From CAVRGQ01 sp963720785 (lineage in GTDB: Bacteria > Actinomycetota > Acidimicrobiia > IMCC26256 > DASPTH01), in the NCBI GenBank assembly GCA_963720785.1, contig CAVRGQ010000009.1, forward strand, positions 434,001-498,000: a DNA stretch of 64,000 nucleotides. Reading direction: 5' to 3'. The translations under genes and the position numbers were made by a program. The number at the start of each line of letters is the position of its first letter. Position 1 is the first letter of the stretch. This document shows, one piece after another, positions 61,326 through 64,000 of the stretch. Below the pieces are notes generated by a model. It saw nothing but the letters and a program-made list of their open reading frames with translations, did no database searches and had not been told where the DNA came from.

Positions 61326-62495
61326 ATGGCCGTCATCGAGCTCAACCCCTTCGACCACTCGTTCCAGAGCGACCCGTACCCCACCTACGAGTGGCTGCGC
61401 GAAACCGCGCCCGTGTACCACAACGAGCGCCTCGACTTCTGGGCCCTGTCCCGCTTCGAGGACGTGCTCCACGCACTGCACGACACCGAGACCTACACGT
61501 CGACGAAGGGCGTCGCGCTCGAGGACGACGGCCAGGGCGCCTCGAAGTCGATGATCCACATGGATCCGCCCGACCACACGCAGATGCGCAAGATCATCGC
61601 CCGGCGCTTCACCCCGAAGCGGATCGCCGAGCTCGAGCCGACCGTCCGCGCGTGGGCCGTCGAACTCGCCGGCCGCCTGGAGGGCCGAGCGCAATTCGAC
61701 GTGGTGCACGACTACTCGGCGCTGCTCCCCGCCACCGTGATCTCGGTGATGCTCGGGCTGCCCGAGTCGGAGCACGAGCACGTGCGCCTGTGGACCGACG
61801 ACCTGCTCACCCGGCCCGAGGACCGCATCAACCGGGGGCTCCCGGCCGACGAGGCCACGCAGAAGCTCGCGGTGCTGTCCGCCACCTACGCCGCGCAACG
61901 ACGGGCCGCGCCCACCGACGACATCCTCAGCCTCCTCGTGACCATGGAGGTCATGGGCGAGCCGCTCACCGACGCCGAGGTCATCGGCATGTGCCTGCTG
62001 CTCATCTCCGGCGGGCACGAGACCACGTCGAAGCTCATCGCCCACGGCGTGCGCCTCTTCGGCCGCCACCCCGACCAGCGCCGGGCCGTCATCGAGAACC
62101 CCGAGCTGATGGTGCCGGCAATCGAGGAGCTGCTGCGCTTCACCAGCCCCACGCAGTACATGACCCGCACCACCACCCGCGGGGTCGAAGTGCGTGGCAC
62201 CACCATCCCGGAGGGCGCGAAGGTCGCCCTCCTCATGGGCTCCGGCAACCGCGACCCGCGCGAGTTCGAGCGGCCCGACGAGTTCGACATCTTCCGCCCC
62301 AACCCGCGCATCCTCGCGTTCGGCCACGGCGCGCACGTGTGCCTCGGCGCGGCGGTCGCCCGGCTCGAGGGGCGCATCGCGCTGCAGGAGTTCCTCGCCC
62401 GCTTCCCCGAGTACGAGGTCGACGAAGGCGCCATCACCTACATGCACTCGGGCAACGTGCAGGGCCCCACCCGCATGCCGATCACGATCCCGTAG
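61326..62495 (+). CDS. Cytochrome P450
   Basis: 389 residues, bacterial class I size. The heme loop is FGHGAHVCLGAAVARLEGRI with the thiolate Cys; the ExxR motif is EELLR, and the I-helix is LLLISGGHETTSKL. HMDPPDHTQMRKIIARRFTP is the usual C-helix region. It hydroxylates a lipophilic substrate and needs a ferredoxin and reductase encoded elsewhere. SD GGAGG precedes ATG 61326 and TAGGGT (61288-61293) is a possible -10. The thioesterase gene follows after 13 bp. Confidence 0.93.
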   Translation: MAVIELNPFDHSFQSDPYPTYEWLRETAPVYHNERLDFWALSRFEDVLHALHDTETYTSTKGVALEDDGQGASKSMIHMDPPDHTQMRKIIARRFTPKRIAELEPTVRAWAVELAGRLEGRAQFDVVHDYSALLPATVISVMLGLPESEHEHVRLWTDDLLTRPEDRINRGLPADEATQKLAVLSATYAAQRRAAPTDDILSLLVTMEVMGEPLTDAEVIGMCLLLISGGHETTSKLIAHGVRLFGRHPDQRRAVIENPELMVPAIEELLRFTSPTQYMTRTTTRGVEVRGTTIPEGAKVALLMGSGNRDPREFERPDEFDIFRPNPRILAFGHGAHVCLGAAVARLEGRIALQEFLARFPEYEVDEGAITYMHSGNVQGPTRMPITIP

Positions 62496-62508
62496 TGCGA
62501 TCCGACCG

Positions 62509-63252
62509 ATGACCGATCCCGCGCCCTCTGTCCACGTCTCCGCGTTCGAACTCGCGCGCCAACTCGGCGACCGCCTGCCCACGGCCGACTCCGTCCCCGA
62601 CGCCGCGTTCGAGCTGGTGGAGCGCGTCCGCGAACTCGTGGAGGCGGTGGTGATGACCGACGTCGAGCCCGCCGACCTGGAGTTCGCGGCCGAGCAGGTG
62701 GAGGCGGTCACGGCGCGGTTGCACGGCCGCCGGCGAGATGTGCCGCTCTACCTCGTGCGCCATCCCGACGGCCGGATCGAAAGCCTCATGCAGGCCGGGT
62801 CGGGCCGGCTCAACCCGCAGGCGCCGCCCATTCGCTGGTCGGTCCGCCCCACCGAACCGCCGGCCGGCAGCCCGCCGAACCCGGTCGAGTGTGTCGCACA
62901 CTGCACGTTCACCGCGGCGCACAGCGGCTCGCCGTCGCGCGTGCACGGCGGCGTGATCTCCGCCGCGCTCGACGAGTGCCTCGGCGTCGCCGCGACCGCC
63001 GCCGGGGCGAGCGGCATGACCGTCGCCCTGCAGGTGAACCTGCGCGGCGGCACGCCGTTCGGGCGCCGGGTGGAGATCCGCACGCGCGTCACCGGCATCG
63101 ACGGCCGCAAGACGCAGGTCACCGGCGAGGTCGTGGTCGACGGCGAGATCACCGCCGACGCCACCGCGCTGTGCATCCAGGCCCGTCGGCAGGAAGCCGA
63201 CCAACAGGAGACCGGCCATCAGGAGACCGGCCATCAGGAGACCGGCTCGTGA
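62509..63252 (+). CDS. Hotdog-fold thioesterase (PaaI-like)
   Basis: 247 residues. A helical N-terminal segment of ~90 residues precedes the hotdog core RVHGGVISAALDECLGVAAT, with HGG and the Asp-Glu pair on the central helix typical of the PaaI/4HBT branch, and then TVALQVNLRGGTPFGRRVEI. It would hydrolyse acyl-CoA thioesters. The C-terminus is an (H)QETG repeat encoded by a 15-bp tandem repeat. Its stop overlaps the next start as GTGA. Confidence 0.82.
   Translation: MTDPAPSVHVSAFELARQLGDRLPTADSVPDAAFELVERVRELVEAVVMTDVEPADLEFAAEQVEAVTARLHGRRRDVPLYLVRHPDGRIESLMQAGSGRLNPQAPPIRWSVRPTEPPAGSPPNPVECVAHCTFTAAHSGSPSRVHGGVISAALDECLGVAATAAGASGMTVALQVNLRGGTPFGRRVEIRTRVTGIDGRKTQVTGEVVVDGEITADATALCIQARRQEADQQETGHQETGHQETGS
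63205..63246. repeat. 15-bp tandem repeat, 2.8 copies
   Basis: CAGGAGACCGGCCAT at 63205 and 63220, then CAGGAGACCGGC at 63235. Encodes the QETGH tail of the thioesterase. Confidence 0.85.
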
Positions 63253-64000
63253 TCGACGCGGCGGCGGTGCAGAACGGGGAGGCCTGGCGCGAGTTCTGCG
63301 CCGCGCGTCGCCGCGGCCGGCGACCGGATCCTCGGTGACGAGTTCCCCGCCGAGCCCCGCGACCGCGCCGAGGGTGTGCGCCACGTCGCCAACCAGGTCG
63401 CGTGCTGGCTCACGTTCGCCGTCGGCTTCACCGACGTGGAGCACCCGGCGTTCTTCCGCAGCGCGGACCCCGTGTACCGCTGGGGCGGTCCCAACGTCGA
63501 CCAGGTCGCGCGCCGCTCCGCGATCGCAGGCGACGGCGTCTACCGCGTGTCGGGGCGCATGGGCTCGTGCGAGGACTTCGTGCTGCAGGTGAAGGTCGGC
63601 GCAACGCAGAGCGGCGGCGCCGACATCGCCACCGAGGTGTTCGCGTCGCAACTCGACCTCGGGCCCGGCGACGACTTCGCGCTCGTCTTCGGCGGCCCGG
63701 AACCGGCACGGCCCGATGACGCTCGCCCCCTGCACTGGTTCCCGCTCGATCCCGACGCGAGCTTCGTGCACGTGCGCGACTACTACTTCGACTGGCAGGC
63801 CACCGACCCCGCGACGTTCGTGATCGAACGGCTCGACACGCAGGGCGCACCGGCGCGGCCGCTCGACGCGGAACGCGTCGCCCCCATGCTCGAGACCGCC
63901 GCGCACGAGGTGGAGCACTCCGTCGTCTTCTGGCAGCAGTACCAGGCGCGCATGCTGGACCAGCGCGGCGACCGCAACGTGTTCAACGACCCCCGACCGG
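63249..64000 (+). CDS. DUF1214-type protein, 3' truncated by the window and +1 frameshifted
   Basis: GTG 63249 starts VIDAAAVQNGEAWREFC, then the frame is lost around 63298-63308 and resumes in the +1 frame as AAGDRILGDEFPAEPRDRAE. The chain then shows DPVYRWGGPNVDQVARRSAI and GDGVYRVSGRMGSCEDFVLQ, the region shared with the proteins at 5375 and 58294. The C-terminal DUF1214 block would lie past the window edge. The last bases still encode protein. Coupled to the thioesterase gene. Confidence 0.68.

Overview
The window is very GC-rich, gene-dense DNA with GTG starts, many actinobacterial-type promoters and mostly catabolic genes: F420-type luciferase-like oxidoreductases, acyl-CoA ligases, CoA transferase, SDRs, a P450 and IclR regulators. 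Secreted or anchored proteins carry Thr/Pro-rich stretches. This fits a free-living actinobacterium, and the style most resembles Acidimicrobiia. That placement is inferred from protein character only, because no rRNA gene is present. I see no tRNA, rRNA, CRISPR array, integrase or transposase.

Layout. 0-8 kb: end of a DUF2254 protein, a small PLDc_N membrane protein, PhyH dioxygenase, an unknown family member with a second copy at 13.5 kb, a lipoprotein, a sulfotransferase, a DUF1214-like protein, a DAG/undecaprenol kinase and a PAP2 phosphatase. 8-18 kb: lipid and CoA metabolism (LLM oxidoreductase, crotonase, thiolase-like protein, acyl-CoA ligase, dienelactone hydrolase, CaiB CoA transferase, SDR). 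18-27 kb: housekeeping and envelope genes (lysS, thiolase, mscL, Thr/Pro-rich membrane protein, HhH-GPD protein, and an HdeD / membrane protein / FAD oxidoreductase operon). 27-38 kb: LLM oxidoreductases, acyl-CoA ligase, ABC-F ATPase, hemolysin III, SDR, VOC protein, CHAP lipoprotein, Zn alcohol dehydrogenase and an esterase. 38.8-43 kb: an IclR-controlled divergent locus (amidohydrolase, class II aldolase, SDR) with clustered inverted repeats in its control region. 43-50 kb: a large pseudokinase / LPG-synthase-type membrane fusion, a phosphotriesterase-like hydrolase, BKACE, a cysteine-cluster protein, a signal-less binding protein and a crotonase. 51-56 kb: an SDR-rich island with a second IclR. 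56-64 kb: an unusual DegT-family enzyme, a cyclase, DUF1214-like proteins, SDR, SMP-30, P450 and thioesterase.

The catabolic genes look like modules for oxidising and cleaving hydroxylated, alicyclic or steroid/terpenoid-like acids: P450 or PhyH hydroxylation, SDR or LLM oxidation, ligase or CoA-transferase activation, then crotonase, thiolase or C-C hydrolase steps. Substrates cannot be read from sequence.

Three global signals stand out. (1) At least twelve genes have a TAnnnT hexamer exactly six bases before the start codon, which is the leaderless-transcript arrangement. (2) A family of long perfect inverted repeats containing GGCGTCA sits between genes at 18.1, 23.4, 45.4 and 59.5 kb. 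(3) Ten otherwise intact genes, all downstream of 21 kb, are broken by a single one-base shift, usually in a C/G run. This looks more like consensus error than gene decay.
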